A program made the translations under genes and the position numbers. Positions 8,542-16,068 of a DNA stretch of 38,277 bases are shown here, one piece after another. The number at the start of each line of letters is the position of its first letter. Positions within the stretch are counted from its first letter, which is position 1. The notes beneath the pieces were generated by a model. The model made no database searches and was not told the origin of the DNA. It saw only the letters and a list, made by a program, of their open reading frames with translations. Where the stretch lies: assembly GCA_011087865.1 (NCBI GenBank), contig JAALKW010000005.1, positions 1 to 38,277 on the forward strand, in the 5' to 3' direction. The DNA comes from Legionellaceae bacterium (GTDB lineage: Bacteria > Pseudomonadota > Gammaproteobacteria > Legionellales > Legionellaceae).

Positions 8542-9105
8542 ATGAATGCGCCAGTGTCATATAGAGGTTATTTATTGGTTGCTTTGCCTTCGTTAGATGG
8601 CACGGCTTTCGAACGAAGCGTTATTTATGTTTGTGAACATCAACCAGAAGGCTCGGTTGGGTTGATTATTAATCAACCGCTTCAATATCCATTAAGTTTT
8701 ATGTTTGATCAATTACAGATTGAATCGGGAGATGCAAAACAAAAAAATCAACCGCTTTTATTTGGTGGGCCGATTCAACCTGAACGTGGATTTGTGATTC
8801 ATAGACCTTTTGGTGAGTGGCGCTCGAGCTTATTATTAGCGGATGACGTGACGATAACCACCTCAAATGATATTAGTCGCGCCATTGCACGTAATGATGG
8901 GCCATTAGATGCTTTGGTCGCACTCGGATTTGTTGCATGGGGAGAAGGAAAGCTTGATCAAGAAATTGAAGACAATCAATGGCTGGTTTGTCCTTATCAA
9001 CCCGAATTACTTTACGATACGCCATTTGATGAACGTTGGAAGAAAACACCTGAAACGCTTGGCGTAAATGTTAATCAATTAATAGGAAAAGCAGGACATG
9101 CCTGA
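8542..9105 (+). CDS. algH: YqgE/AlgH family protein (DUF179)
   Basis: The 187-residue product matches the YqgE/AlgH family over its whole length. It has the N-terminal GYLLVALPSL block, F-x-R-S-V-I-Y-V-C-E-H, the GLIINQP segment, a LFGGPI loop and a C-terminal alpha/beta part. The biochemical role is unsettled; family members are cytoplasmic and almost always sit next to ruvX (yqgF), as here. The ATG at 8542 is preceded by TTTAGGGC, a fair ribosome site, and by a TATAAT box. The gene overlaps ruvX by 8 bp, implying translational coupling, and pyrB follows at once, so the three form one operon. Confidence 0.93.
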   Translation: MNAPVSYRGYLLVALPSLDGTAFERSVIYVCEHQPEGSVGLIINQPLQYPLSFMFDQLQIESGDAKQKNQPLLFGGPIQPERGFVIHRPFGEWRSSLLLADDVTITTSNDISRAIARNDGPLDALVALGFVAWGEGKLDQEIEDNQWLVCPYQPELLYDTPFDERWKKTPETLGVNVNQLIGKAGHA

Positions 9106-9517
9106 TCCCGTTTATTTAGGGTTTGATTTTGGTTATAAACGGATAGGGGTTGCTGTAGGGCAACGACTTACGGCGACGGCTTCACCACTGCCGACACTGC
9201 AAGCGCATGAAGGCGTTCCACGCTGGGAATTAATCCAAGCTTTGATTAAACAATGGCGTCCTGATGCTTTAATTGTCGGGTATCCAACGCGAGCTGATGG
9301 TGGCAATTTATATGTTACTAAACCTGCAAAACGCTTTGCAAAATCGCTTGAAACGCAATTTAAACTCCCAGTTTTTTTGGTTGATGAACGTTTATCAACG
9401 GTTGAGGCGCGTGCACAAGTCTTTGCTGAGGGAGGGTATCGAAAATTAAAAAAAGTAGATCTTGATAGTTTGGCTGCATGTGTTATTTTAGAACAATGGC
9501 TGCAATATGCGGAGTAA
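9098..9517 (+). CDS. ruvX: RuvX/YqgF family RNase H-fold nuclease (pre-16S rRNA maturation / Holliday-junction resolvase)
   Basis: The 139-residue protein has the typical RNase H fold signatures of YqgF: an N-terminal LGFDFGYKRIGVAVG strand-turn with the first catalytic Asp, a central VDERLSTVEA with an acidic residue, and a C-terminal DSLAACVILEQWL with the last acidic residue. Family members process the 5' end of 16S rRNA and have been proposed as Holliday-junction resolvases. The length is the family norm. It begins inside the end of algH (8-bp overlap), and GGAG at its own end serves the pyrB start 7 bp downstream. Confidence 0.94.
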   Translation: MPDPVYLGFDFGYKRIGVAVGQRLTATASPLPTLQAHEGVPRWELIQALIKQWRPDALIVGYPTRADGGNLYVTKPAKRFAKSLETQFKLPVFLVDERLSTVEARAQVFAEGGYRKLKKVDLDSLAACVILEQWLQYAE

Positions 9518-9524
9518 GCGCTAA

Positions 9525-10430
9525 ATGCAAGATTTTATCGATGTCAATCAACTCACAGCCAAAACAGTGTCTGATTTATTTGAGCGCGCATTTGCATTTA
9601 AAAAAACAAATACCTACCCTAATTATCATCAGATTAAATTATTAAATTTATTTTATGAAGACAGCACACGCACGCGCTTAAGCTTTGAATTGGCGGCTAA
9701 AAACTTGGGATTTACGGTGTTAAATTTAGATCCAAAGCGTTCGTCTGAAACCAAAGGCGAATCCATGCAGGATATGCTTCGTACTGTCGCGGCGATGGGT
9801 GTGGATATTGTGGTGATACGTCATCCAGATAATGATGTTTTTGATTTCATCAAAGCAAGCAAGCCAGCGTATTTAAGCTTAATAAATGCAGGTTGTGGCA
9901 TGTTCGCACATCCAACACAAGCGATGCTGGATATCATGACCATGCTTGAGCATAAAATAAAATTAGAACAAGCTAAAATTGCAGTGATAGGCGATATTTT
10001 GCATTCGCGTGTGGCAGGATCATTACAGCGACTTTCAGCGATATTAGGTGTAAAAGACTTGGTGTTCACAGGACCTAAATCATGGCTACCTCATACACTT
10101 GAATATGGCCGTATGACGGATTTGTTACCAGATGCTTTATCTGATGCTGATGTAGTGATGGCGCTTCGCGTGCAACGCGAGCGCTTTAAAACCGATGAAG
10201 ATTTAGATTTTGAAGCGTACCGAGCACATTATGCGTTAACCGAAGATGCATTAGCCTATGCAAAGCCAAATGCTATCGTCATGCACCCAGGCCCGATGAA
10301 CCGAGGTGTTGAAATAGACAGCGCGGTTGCGGATGGGCCTCAATCTTGCATTTTAAAACAAGTTGAAAATGGCGTATTTATTCGTATGGCGATATTAGAG
10401 CATTCCCGTGCGGGAATATTTCAAAGGTAA
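9525..10430 (+). CDS. pyrB: Aspartate carbamoyltransferase catalytic subunit
   Basis: PyrB condenses carbamoyl phosphate and aspartate in the second step of pyrimidine synthesis. The 301-residue product carries the carbamoyl-phosphate signature STRTRLSFE (about residues 45-53), HPTQAMLD near residue 128 and the C-terminal HPGPMNRGVEI. No pyrI regulatory subunit gene follows. The algH-ruvX-pyrB order occurs in other gammaproteobacteria. GGAG at 9511-9514, overlapping the ruvX stop, is the ribosome site. The last ten codons contain a perfect palindrome that belongs to the hipBA operator set, so pyrB coding sequence doubles as control DNA. Confidence 0.96.
   Translation: MQDFIDVNQLTAKTVSDLFERAFAFKKTNTYPNYHQIKLLNLFYEDSTRTRLSFELAAKNLGFTVLNLDPKRSSETKGESMQDMLRTVAAMGVDIVVIRHPDNDVFDFIKASKPAYLSLINAGCGMFAHPTQAMLDIMTMLEHKIKLEQAKIAVIGDILHSRVAGSLQRLSAILGVKDLVFTGPKSWLPHTLEYGRMTDLLPDALSDADVVMALRVQRERFKTDEDLDFEAYRAHYALTEDALAYAKPNAIVMHPGPMNRGVEIDSAVADGPQSCILKQVENGVFIRMAILEHSRAGIFQR
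10402..10417. promoter_or_regulatory. hipBA operator site O1 (inside pyrB)
   Basis: ATTCCCGTGCGGGAAT is a perfect palindrome (7-bp arms, 2-bp centre). It is the best copy of a TTCCCGNNCGGGAA motif found three times upstream of hipB. Binding by HipB is inferred. Confidence 0.65.
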
Positions 10431-10451
10431 CACAGAAAATCTATCGTATTG

Positions 10452-10465
10452 TTCCCGATCGGTAA
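10452..10465. promoter_or_regulatory. hipBA operator site O2
   Basis: TTCCCGATCGGTAA matches the palindrome motif with one changed base in the right arm. Its centre is exactly 49 bp from that of O1. Confidence 0.65.
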
Positions 10466-10472
10466 ATTTAAC

Positions 10473-10501
10473 TTGATTTTCTTTGGAAAGCAGCCTAAAG
10501 T
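10473..10501 (+). promoter_or_regulatory. Likely hipBA promoter
   Basis: TTGATT (10473-10478) and TAAAGT (10496-10501) are spaced by 17 bp and lie between operators O2 and O3; the -10 abuts O3. This placement fits repression by the HipB antitoxin. Confidence 0.55.
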
Positions 10502-10514
10502 TACCGTACGGGAA
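10501..10514. promoter_or_regulatory. hipBA operator site O3
   Basis: TTACCGTACGGGAA matches the palindrome motif with one changed base in the left arm. Its centre is exactly 49 bp from that of O2, and it covers the probable transcription start. Confidence 0.65.
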
Positions 10515-10531
10515 CATATAAAGACCTGCTT

Positions 10532-10759
10532 ATGATTCAATCTACAAAAGAAATCGGACAAAGCATTCGTCATATTCGGAAACAACTTGGCGTGACTCAA
10601 AGTGATGTGGCGCTGACCGCGGGCACTGGCCTGCGATTTGTTGTTGATTTGGAAAAAGGCAAACCAACCTGTCAAATTGGCAAAATATTGCAAGTACTAC
10701 AAGTTCTTGGGATTCAATGCAATTTATCTCACGCGGAGGTTAAGCCTTTTGAAACGTAA
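10532..10759 (+). CDS. hipB: HipB-type antitoxin, XRE-family HTH regulator
   Basis: The 75-residue protein is a single Cro/C1-type helix-turn-helix domain: IGQSIRHIRKQLGVTQSDVA forms the first helices, the turn follows at TAGTG, and the recognition helix is LRFVVDLEKGKP. HipB antitoxins bind the HipA kinase and repress their own operon. Here that role is supported by the HipA gene that overlaps its end and by three palindromes upstream. The ATG at 10532 follows the promoter closely. The gene ends inside hipA (11-bp overlap) and carries hipA's GGAGGT ribosome site in its last codons. Confidence 0.9.
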   Translation: MIQSTKEIGQSIRHIRKQLGVTQSDVALTAGTGLRFVVDLEKGKPTCQIGKILQVLQVLGIQCNLSHAEVKPFET

Positions 10760-11960
10760 ATTAGCGGTTTATCTTAATCAAACGTTAATCGGTGAGTTAT
10801 CTATAGACACACATAACGATATGATATTTACGTATCAAAAAGAATACGCTGAGAATAAGAAAAATCAGGCATTATCTCAGTCACTGCCTTTACAAACAGC
10901 TGCTTATGACGCCAAACAATGTCGTCCTTTTTTTACGGGTATCTTACCTGAAGCACATTTACGAACAGCCATTGCAAAACAGTTGGGCATCAGTGAAAAA
11001 AATGATTTTGCTTTATTATCCGCAATTGGTGGAGAATGTGCGGGTGCGGTCAGTTTGTTTCCACCCGATTCAGCACCGGTTAATCTAAAACCAGATTATC
11101 GAATCATCGATAACAATGCTGTCGCAGTTATCTTAGAGACGATGCTTCAAAAACCGATGCTTGCAGGAGAAGATGGTATTCGTTTATCTCTAGCAGGAGC
11201 ACAAGACAAATTGGCCGTCGCACTGATAGATGGTCATATCGCCATACCTATAGGGGGAGCCCCTAGTACGCATATACTCAAACCTATTAATCGAGCATTT
11301 CCTTCTTTAATTGAAAATGAGTTTTTTTGTTTGAATTTAGCTCGAAAAATGGGTTTGAATACAGCTGAAGTCGCGCTACATGAAGCGGATGGAAAAGCAT
11401 ACTTATTGATAGAGCGTTACGATCGTATTCAAACCAATCAGCACATTCAGCGCTTGCATCAGGAAGATTTCTGCCAAGCGCTTGGCATTGTCCCGCAAAT
11501 GAAATATCAGCGTGAAGGTGGGCCTGCGCTAGCTGATTGTTTTCAATTAATAAGGCACGTATCAAGTCTGCCTGTGGTTGATATTAAAGCATTGTTACAA
11601 GGTGTTCTGTTTAATTTAATTATTGGTAACAACGATGCTCATGGCAAAAATTTTTCTTTGTTATACAAAAAAAATCAAACGCGGCTAGCCCCTTTTTACG
11701 ATATGATTTCAACGGTATATTATCCAAGCCTTGCGACTAAAATGGCAATGAAAATGGGTAGCAAATATAAATTTAACCTTCTTTACCCACGTCATATTAT
11801 TCAAATGGCCGAAGCTGCTGATTTATCAAAAACAATCGTTCAAAAAGAAATCATAAATATGATAGACAAACTCGAAATGCATGTAACAGAAAGCCCATTT
11901 ACACCTATTATTTTAAAGCGAGCACACATACTGCGACAACGATTTCAGGAGTGCTCCTGA
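10749..11960 (+). CDS. hipA: HipA-type serine/threonine kinase toxin
   Basis: HipA toxins phosphorylate aminoacyl-tRNA synthetases or other targets and induce dormancy; the target here is unknown. The 403-residue product keeps all functional parts: an N-terminal subdomain with the TGILPE motif (63-68), the regulatory serine loop around Ser147 (LSLAGAQDK), ATP-binding Lys178 (HILKP), catalytic Asp296 in NNDAHGKN, and metal-binding Asp318 in FYDMI. It therefore looks catalytically intact. I chose a TTG start at 10749 because GGAGGT (10735-10740) sits eight bases upstream and the family begins near this point (K-L-A-V-Y-L). Upstream in-frame codons lie inside hipB. Overlap with hipB indicates coupled translation. 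Confidence 0.9.
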   Translation: MKRKLAVYLNQTLIGELSIDTHNDMIFTYQKEYAENKKNQALSQSLPLQTAAYDAKQCRPFFTGILPEAHLRTAIAKQLGISEKNDFALLSAIGGECAGAVSLFPPDSAPVNLKPDYRIIDNNAVAVILETMLQKPMLAGEDGIRLSLAGAQDKLAVALIDGHIAIPIGGAPSTHILKPINRAFPSLIENEFFCLNLARKMGLNTAEVALHEADGKAYLLIERYDRIQTNQHIQRLHQEDFCQALGIVPQMKYQREGGPALADCFQLIRHVSSLPVVDIKALLQGVLFNLIIGNNDAHGKNFSLLYKKNQTRLAPFYDMISTVYYPSLATKMAMKMGSKYKFNLLYPRHIIQMAEAADLSKTIVQKEIINMIDKLEMHVTESPFTPIILKRAHILRQRFQECS

Positions 11961-11995
11961 TTTCAATTTCATGGGTGAATTACCGCAAAATCAAG

Positions 11996-13510
11996 CTAAA
12001 TCATACTTAACTTAAACACTTGTTTATATGACAAGGCTTGTTTCAAATCACTTTGAGTGACTGTTTCGCGTGCATTTAAATCAGCAATAGTGCGTGCAAT
12101 TTTAAGTAATCTATGAAAAGCACGAGCTGAGAGTTTAAGCTGACTTAATACTTGCTCTAAAAAAATATGCTCCTGTGATGCTAAACCACAAAATAATTCA
12201 CATTGTTTTGTATTTAAATGAGCATTGAGGACACCTTGGCGTTTGATTTGATGTGCGCGTATGATTTCTATTTTTTCCCGAATTTTAGGACTATCTAATG
12301 TTTTGCTTGTGTTGGGCTTGATGAGCTCTTCTTTGGTTAAGGCTTGGACTGTCACTTGCATATCAATACGGTCTAATAAAGGCCCTGAGAGTTTTGCTAA
12401 ATAGCGGTTGATGCGCTCAGGCGTACAGAGACACTCTCGATGCGGATTGCCCGCATGGCCGCAAGGGCACGGATTCATGGCGGCAATAAGCTGAAATTTG
12501 GCCGGAAATTCAGCTTGCGCTGCAGCGCGTGAAATACAAACATATCCTGATTCGAGCGGTTCGCGTAGCGTTTCAAGGACACGGCGGTTAAATTCAGGTA
12601 ACTCATCTAAAAATAAAACGCCGTGATGTGCAAGCGATATCTCACCGGGCTTAGGCGGGTTGCCGCCACCGACTAGTGCAACGGGAGATGCCGTATGATG
12701 GGGTGATCTAAACGGCGGTTCATGCCAGCGATGCGTGCTGGGCAAGCGACCTCGGGTGGAGTGAATGGCAGCGGCTTCAAGCGTTTCAGTTTCGTTTAGA
12801 TTAGGCAGTAACGTTGTAAAACGTTTGGCCAACATGGTTTTGCCACTACCCGGCGGCCCTGAAAGCAGTAAACTATGGCCACCAGCAGCTGCAATCTCGA
12901 ACGCGCGCTTTGCATGATGCTGACCTTTGACATCAGACCAGTCCAGTGCTGTTTCAGACTGGGGTTGTGGTGCAATATGAGGAATAGGGCTCAACATTTC
13001 ACCATGACAAAAGGCATTGCATAGCTCGCGTAGGTTTTTTGCGGTAAACAAGCCATCATAATTGGCGACATGCGCATCGACGGCATTTGCACTTGCAATC
13101 ACTAAGCTTTTATTTGCACGGCGCGCCGCAAGAACCACCGGAATAATACCTGAAACGCCACGAAGCTCGCCGTTTAAGGCGAGCTCTGCAATAAATTCAT
13201 GTATGGCCAAAGGTTCAACGGGAATTTGTTTTGAAGCAGCTAAAATACCAAGCGCAATCGGCACATCAAATCCGCTACCACTTTTGGGTAAATCAGCAGG
13301 CGCTAAGTTGACGGTGATACGACGATTTGGAAATTCAAATTGGCTATTCAAAATGGCACTTCGAACGCGATCTTTACTTTCTCTGACAGCCGTTTCGGCA
13401 AGACCTACAATCGCAAAAGCGGGTAAGCCACGAGAGAGATGTACTTCAACAGCGACGGATTGTGCGTGAATGCCGAGTGTACTGCGGGTTTTTGTAATAG
13501 CGAGATTCAT
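11996..13510 (-). CDS. comM: YifB/ComM family Mg-chelatase-like AAA+ ATPase
   Basis: The 504-residue product is full length for the YifB/ComM family. Residues 1-170 form the Lon-substrate-like N-terminal domain (ending near IPHIAP). The AAA+ core follows with Walker A GPPGSGKTM near residue 215, Walker B LFLDELPEF, and a C-terminal Mg_chelatase domain with a CPCG zinc-like motif and RINRYLAKLSGPLLDRIDM. In Vibrio and Legionella relatives ComM is a branch-migration helicase that promotes integration of incoming DNA during natural transformation. It is the last gene of a minus-strand set after ubiK, separated by 114 bp in which I see nothing distinct, and converges on hipA. Confidence 0.94.
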   Translation of the reverse strand: MNLAITKTRSTLGIHAQSVAVEVHLSRGLPAFAIVGLAETAVRESKDRVRSAILNSQFEFPNRRITVNLAPADLPKSGSGFDVPIALGILAASKQIPVEPLAIHEFIAELALNGELRGVSGIIPVVLAARRANKSLVIASANAVDAHVANYDGLFTAKNLRELCNAFCHGEMLSPIPHIAPQPQSETALDWSDVKGQHHAKRAFEIAAAGGHSLLLSGPPGSGKTMLAKRFTTLLPNLNETETLEAAAIHSTRGRLPSTHRWHEPPFRSPHHTASPVALVGGGNPPKPGEISLAHHGVLFLDELPEFNRRVLETLREPLESGYVCISRAAAQAEFPAKFQLIAAMNPCPCGHAGNPHRECLCTPERINRYLAKLSGPLLDRIDMQVTVQALTKEELIKPNTSKTLDSPKIREKIEIIRAHQIKRQGVLNAHLNTKQCELFCGLASQEHIFLEQVLSQLKLSARAFHRLLKIARTIADLNARETVTQSDLKQALSYKQVFKLSMI

Positions 13511-13624
13511 AGGTGGTGTTGCTCCCTGATGTTGTTGGACAAAAACACCCGATGTTCCATCTGGGTGCCCGCGTACAATAGCTGATTTTAATCAGGGAAG
13601 CTAGAGGTATTTTGTAGTTGCTTT

Positions 13625-13858
13625 TTAGTTGTTGTTATCTAATTTTTTTTGTAAAGCTTCAACTTTTTCACGGGTTCGTGCAAGCACTTTGACTTGTGCA
13701 TCAAATTCTTCACGGGTGACTAAATCTAATTCGGAAAAACCGGCTTGTAAGATAGATTTAAACGTATTTTGTACGTCAGCTTCAATGGCTTGAACACCAG
13801 CAGGTAGGGTGGCACACAGTTTTTTAACTAGATTATCTAATTGATTGGGATTAAACAT
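13625..13858 (-). CDS. ubiK: Ubiquinone biosynthesis accessory factor UbiK (YqiC/BMFP family)
   Basis: The 77-residue protein has the BMFP pattern: an N-terminal amphipathic helix (NQLDNLVKKLCATLP), a middle helical part and the highly typical LVTREEFDAQVKVLARTREKVEALQKKL coiled coil at the C terminus. Family members trimerise and assist the Ubi complex in aerobic ubiquinone synthesis. The ATG at 13858 lies inside the end of the EVE-domain gene (8-bp overlap), so it is probably cotranslated. Confidence 0.9.
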   Translation of the reverse strand: MFNPNQLDNLVKKLCATLPAGVQAIEADVQNTFKSILQAGFSELDLVTREEFDAQVKVLARTREKVEALQKKLDNNN

Positions 13859-14327
13859 GAGACAGTTCTCCGATATGATTAATAAACGACCATTCATCAG
13901 GACGAATAGGTAAAATAGATAAGCGATTGCCTTTTTGTAACAATTGCATGTGCGCCAATTCAGGCTGATTTTTCAAAGCATTCAGCGGAATAATATGCTT
14001 AAACTCATGCTTAAATTTCAAGTCAACCATAAACCAGCGTGGCTTTTCAGGCGTGCTTTTAGGATCAGGGTGATCGCTCTTAGGATCAAACGCAGTGTGG
14101 TCTGGATAGGCTGTTTTAACCACGCTCATGGTGCCGACAATGCCGGGCTCAGGACAGCTCGAATGATAAAAAAAGGCTTGATCGCCGAGTTGCATCTCAT
14201 CGCGCATAAAATTACGTGCTTGATAATTACGAATGCCATCCCAATGTGTGGTTTGGTCAGGTGATTGCTTTAAGTCATTGAGACTAAAGCACGACGGTTC
14301 AGATTTAAGAAGCCAATAACGAGTCAT
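13851..14327 (-). CDS. EVE-domain protein
   Basis: The 158-residue protein is a single EVE domain (PF01878, PUA/YTH-like). It begins YWLLKSEP and includes WDGIRNYQARNFMRDEM and GDQAFFYHSSCPEPGIVG, which form the pocket that in relatives can bind modified bases. The bacterial housekeeping EVE proteins of this type have no firmly assigned role. The start at 14327 gives the typical N terminus (M-x-x-Y-W-L-L-K) and overlaps the upstream cyclo-ligase by 4 bp. Confidence 0.92.
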   Translation of the reverse strand: MTRYWLLKSEPSCFSLNDLKQSPDQTTHWDGIRNYQARNFMRDEMQLGDQAFFYHSSCPEPGIVGTMSVVKTAYPDHTAFDPKSDHPDPKSTPEKPRWFMVDLKFKHEFKHIIPLNALKNQPELAHMQLLQKGNRLSILPIRPDEWSFINHIGELSHV

Positions 14328-14899
14328 GGGGCGCTCCAGTAAGTATTTTCTTCGGTGATAATGATATCTAAGGGAATATCCCAAGAGTCAGGCGTCAGCG
14401 CATGTTGTTGAAAGCCATAGGCCGCACCCAGTAAGCAAGCCGGTTTTTGATGTTGTAGTGTTTTATCATAAAACCCTGCCCCGCGTCCAAGTCGCGTGCC
14501 TTTTTTATCAAATGCAACCAGCGGTAATATGATTAAATCAAGTTGTTGAAGTGGAATAGCACGGGCATGTGAAATATCAGGCTCTAAAATTTGAAATGCA
14601 TTGGGTTTTTGAGGTGTCTCAGGGGTGCTGGGCAAAAAAAGCAAAGTTTTATTTTCTGGCATAACCACAGGCATATAACATATTTTACCGGCGGCTATGG
14701 CGGAATGCCAGAGAGGGGTTAAGCTGATTTCGCCCCCAATTGCTTGATATAAAGCAATATGCATGGCGTTTTGATAAATAGGCAACGCCTCAATACGGGC
14801 ACATAGTGTCTTTGAGGCATTTAATTGTACCTGCTTTGTTAAGCTACGACGTTGTTTTAAGCATTGTTTGCGGATATGCGCTTTATTGAATGAGGACAT
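14324..14899 (-). CDS. ygfA: 5-formyltetrahydrofolate cyclo-ligase
   Basis: This enzyme makes 5,10-methenyl-THF from 5-formyl-THF with ATP. The 191-residue product has the N-terminal K-x-x-R-K-Q-C-L-K-Q-R-R basic helix, the IALYQAIGGEISLTPL segment, the substrate region PLVAFDKKGTRLGRGAGFYDKTL and a C-terminal WDIPLDIIITEE that fits the family. I chose the ATG at 14899 over an in-frame TTG nine bases upstream. It is the first gene of the minus-strand set ygfA-EVE-ubiK-comM, with 4-bp and 8-bp overlaps between its first members. No 6S RNA is visible upstream, unlike E. coli. Confidence 0.93.
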   Translation of the reverse strand: MSSFNKAHIRKQCLKQRRSLTKQVQLNASKTLCARIEALPIYQNAMHIALYQAIGGEISLTPLWHSAIAAGKICYMPVVMPENKTLLFLPSTPETPQKPNAFQILEPDISHARAIPLQQLDLIILPLVAFDKKGTRLGRGAGFYDKTLQHQKPACLLGAAYGFQQHALTPDSWDIPLDIIITEENTYWSAP

Positions 14900-14996
14900 T
14901 GGAATCAAAACAGGCGTATTGAAAGGATTAATATTATCTCATAAAACCTTAAGGTTTAAGTATTAGGATAAAATAAAGCGCACTTAAGGATACGTT

Positions 14997-15200
14997 ATGA
15001 CTCATAAAAAATCGGATAGTACGGGTTTAATCTTAGAAGGCTTAGGCTCGCGTTCTAAAAAAACCGCTATGCGAAAGGCATCACAAAAGGATTTAGTGGA
15101 TGACGCGCCGCTTAATCAACCTAAATCAGCCCCTAATATGGCCCATGTTCTTGAAAACTGTCTGAGTCAGACAGCCAAGAAAAATAAAACGCATGGATAA
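14997..15200 (+). CDS. Small basic hypothetical protein upstream of icmT
   Basis: I do not recognise this 67-residue protein. It is lysine-rich, lacks a signal peptide or membrane segment, and its centre is probably disordered (Pro, Asn, Ser, Lys). AAGGAT seven bases before the ATG is a plausible ribosome site, and the frame is cleanly open from ATG to stop. It is divergent from ygfA and 98 bp ahead of icmT on the same strand, with an icmT promoter candidate between them. It could be a local partner of the secretion genes, but nothing in the sequence proves this. Confidence 0.5.
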   Translation: MTHKKSDSTGLILEGLGSRSKKTAMRKASQKDLVDDAPLNQPKSAPNMAHVLENCLSQTAKKNKTHG

Positions 15201-15238
15201 TGGCTATTTGTATTTAATATTTAACATATTTTCTTGAA

Positions 15239-15266
15239 TTGCATTCATTAATGCCTCCGGTATACT
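15239..15266 (+). promoter_or_regulatory. Likely icmTS promoter
   Basis: TTGCAT (15239-15244) and TATACT (15261-15266) are spaced by 16 bp and end 32 bp before the icmT ATG. The sequence just upstream is very AT-rich (TTTAATATTTAA). Confidence 0.5.
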
Positions 15267-15298
15267 TAAATGAATTGTTTCTATCTAACGGAGTGATT

Positions 15299-15559
15299 AT
15301 GGCCGCTGGATTTGCTCCTGGGTCCCATTGGCGTGATTCTGCTAGAAGTGCGCGTTTTTTTATGGTTGATGCACGCGCGGCGTTCCCTATTTTTTTCTTT
15401 TTGATGCACATTCGTGTGTGGACCGGTATTTTAGTGCTGGCGTCAGCCTTTTTTTTTGGCATCATAGAGCATTATGGCTATAGACTGCCTGTTTTTCTTC
15501 GTGCGATACGGACTTTTTTTGCAGGGCACATCAAAGTAGCCCGACCATGGTGGATGTGA
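15299..15559 (+). CDS. icmT: Dot/Icm secretion protein IcmT
   Basis: IcmT is a small inner-membrane component of the Dot/Icm type IVB secretion system, needed in Legionella for pore formation and exit from the host. The 86-residue product equals the Legionella length. It has the hallmark HWRDSARSARFFMVDARAAFP start followed by one or two hydrophobic segments (about residues 28-55) and a basic C terminus. I chose the ATG at 15299, which has GGAG five bases upstream, rather than an earlier in-frame start. icmS follows after one base. Confidence 0.95.
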   Translation: MAAGFAPGSHWRDSARSARFFMVDARAAFPIFFFLMHIRVWTGILVLASAFFFGIIEHYGYRLPVFLRAIRTFFAGHIKVARPWWM

Positions 15560-15560
15560 T

Positions 15561-15905
15561 ATGAGCTTAGATATTTCTAAAAGTATGGTGTTAATTGCAA
15601 CCAAATTAAATGCAAAATTCATGTTAAATAATCACCCGATTAAAAACGAAGATGTTTTTGTGGCAACAGGACTTTTGCCGGCGATTGTACGTCGGGCAGA
15701 TCAGTTGAGCTCGTTATGTCTTGGATATGGTTTGGGTGCATCCTATGAAGACGCCGAAGGTGCTTTACTCGGCACACGCGTTTTATTTGATGAAGTGACC
15801 CCCAATGCTTTACGTCTGCTGTGCTTAACGGATGTGTTAAACGAGCTGATTCAAGGTTCGCCTAGCGCTGACAATACACCACTTGATGAGCTCATGTACG
15901 ATTAA
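15561..15905 (+). CDS. icmS: Dot/Icm effector chaperone IcmS
   Basis: IcmS is a small acidic cytoplasmic chaperone that pairs with IcmW, docks on the C terminus of DotL and presents a class of effectors for export. The 114-residue product equals the Legionella length and keeps the FMLNNHPIKNEDVFVATGLLPA and ADQLSSLCLGYGLGASYEDA blocks. icmW is not in this window. The gene sits one base after icmT, so the two are cotranscribed. A 163-bp gap with its own regulatory signals follows. Confidence 0.94.
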   Translation: MSLDISKSMVLIATKLNAKFMLNNHPIKNEDVFVATGLLPAIVRRADQLSSLCLGYGLGASYEDAEGALLGTRVLFDEVTPNALRLLCLTDVLNELIQGSPSADNTPLDELMYD

Positions 15906-15928
15906 ACTGCTATTTCAACCAGCATAGA

Positions 15929-15961
15929 TCGATTTTTTTGCCCATAGTGTAAAGAAATCGA
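15929..15961 (+). other. Hairpin between icmS and the FIR gene
   Basis: The arms TCGATTTTTTT (15929-15939) and AAAGAAATCGA (15951-15961) pair over 11 positions, one of them G-U, around an 11-nt loop. It lies 13 bp before the PmrA-like box. It could slow read-through from icmTS or stabilise their mRNA end; it is not a GC-rich terminator. Confidence 0.4.
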
Positions 15962-15973
15962 AAATATTTCCTT

Positions 15974-15990
15974 TTTAAGCTTTCCTTAAG
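15974..15990 (+). promoter_or_regulatory. PmrA-type tandem box upstream of the icmR-equivalent gene
   Basis: TTTAAG-CTTTC-CTTAAG fits the PmrA half-site pattern YTTAAK-N5-YTTAAK exactly. Possible -10 elements downstream are TATTCT (16001-16006) and TATAAG (16013-16018). PmrA is known to control several icm/dot genes in Legionella and Coxiella. Confidence 0.6.
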
Positions 15991-16068
15991 CTATATTGCG
16001 TATTCTTAGAGATATAAGTTGCGTTTATATTGAACGCAAAGATTTATTTTTGTTTTAAGAGGTGTTGT

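Noticed and set aside
10638..10748. Upstream in-frame start for hipA within hipB
   Set aside because: The extra residues are hipB shadow sequence, and a strong GGAGGT points to the TTG at 10749.
13062..13469. 135-codon plus-strand frame inside comM
   Set aside because: It lies wholly within the conserved N-terminal domain of comM on the opposite strand.
14948..14988. Further PmrA-type boxes before the 67-residue gene (CTTAAG, TTTAAG, CTTAAG)
   Set aside because: The half-sites are spaced 7, 28 or 35 bp apart, not the 11-bp period of a tandem box.
14900..14996. 6S RNA upstream of the 5-formyl-THF cyclo-ligase gene, as in E. coli
   Set aside because: The gap is under 100 bp and shows no 6S-like long hairpin with a central bubble.
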